Shown one piece after another: positions 63,765 through 64,000 of a stretch of DNA of 64,000 bases. Every line of letters begins with the position of its first letter. The stretch's first letter is position 1. A model generated the notes under the pieces. The model was not told where the DNA came from, did not search any database, and saw only the letters and a list, made by a program, of their open reading frames with translations. This stretch comes from Megaustenia siamemsis (taxonomy: Eukaryota > Mollusca > Gastropoda > Stylommatophora > Ariophantidae): contig JAVIAB010000047.1 of NCBI GenBank assembly GCA_032433765.1, forward strand, positions 16,161,107 to 16,225,106, in the 5' to 3' direction. A program made the translations under genes and the position numbers.

Positions 63765-64000
63765 AACTTTCAGCTCCCTGTGGAGCATAGGTCTTCAACA
63801 AACACTTTCCAAGTTGTTCTGTTCCCCGTCATTCTTTTAAGATCATTCCATGCCTTTCCCATCATCTTCATCTCTGCCTACATCTGTCTTCTCCAAGAAT
63901 ATTTTGGTTTTCTTCTGTCTTTTTCATGAAGTTTTTGCGGTTTATTTCTGTTACAGTACAGGATTCCAAATCCCATGCCCAACCCTCCTTAGTCACCTCT
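63765..64000 (-). mobile_element. LINE (family C) 3' fragment, running off the right edge
   Basis: GTGGAGCATAGGTCTTCAAC and AAACACTTTCCAAGTTGTTC are almost identical to 10213-10250. Then TCATCTTCATCTCTGCC follows, with growing divergence. Confidence 0.8.

Overview
This is nuclear DNA from an animal, not a bacterium or virus. The only conserved host gene I can support is TMTC2, an ER O-mannosyltransferase-type membrane protein with TPR repeats, encoded on the minus strand. Seven exons with canonical GT/AG junctions and matching phases run from the start codon at 52948 to an exon ending at 2665. The last TPR exons lie beyond the left edge. Many RTE-like LINE fragments, tRNA-derived SINEs and very large minisatellites suggest a lophotrochozoan, most likely a mollusc. 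That assignment is inference.

Layout: 1-2664 holds a 32-bp minisatellite and LINE fragments. 2665-7253 carries TMTC2 exons 7, 6, 5 and 4 in short, transposon-bearing introns. Intron 3 (7254-11733) holds a 2-kb array of 36/42-bp units and a LINE with a recognisable reverse transcriptase. Exon 3 is at 11734-12676. Intron 2 (12677-22093) is mostly a 7.4-kb array of about 190 38-bp units. Exon 2 is at 22094-22676. Intron 1 (22677-52862, 30.2 kb) is a patchwork of LINE fragments, at least five SINE types, non-autonomous DNA elements and about fifteen tandem arrays. Exon 1 (52863-52948) and a short presumed promoter sit between two converging copies of one LINE family. Upstream, 53250-64000 holds more arrays and repeats and an apparently intact Tc1/mariner-superfamily transposon (60914-63028, 425-aa DDE transposase) with a readable empty site.

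The most interesting pattern is that several minisatellites can be traced to transposable elements. Three arrays (38 bp at 13.8-21.2 kb, 27 bp at 55.9-57.1 kb, 32 bp at 1-0.8 kb) match three different parts of one SINE family: its tRNA-like head, its middle and its 3' part. Two more arrays (67 bp, 126 bp) are amplified pieces of LINE coding sequence and LINE 3' end. Other arrays were later hit by transposons, and because the target is a known repeat unit the insertion sites and target duplications can be read directly.

Long open frames inside the arrays come from unit lengths divisible by three, or from units lacking stops, and are not annotated as genes. Family assignments rest on reading motifs by eye; no database search was run.
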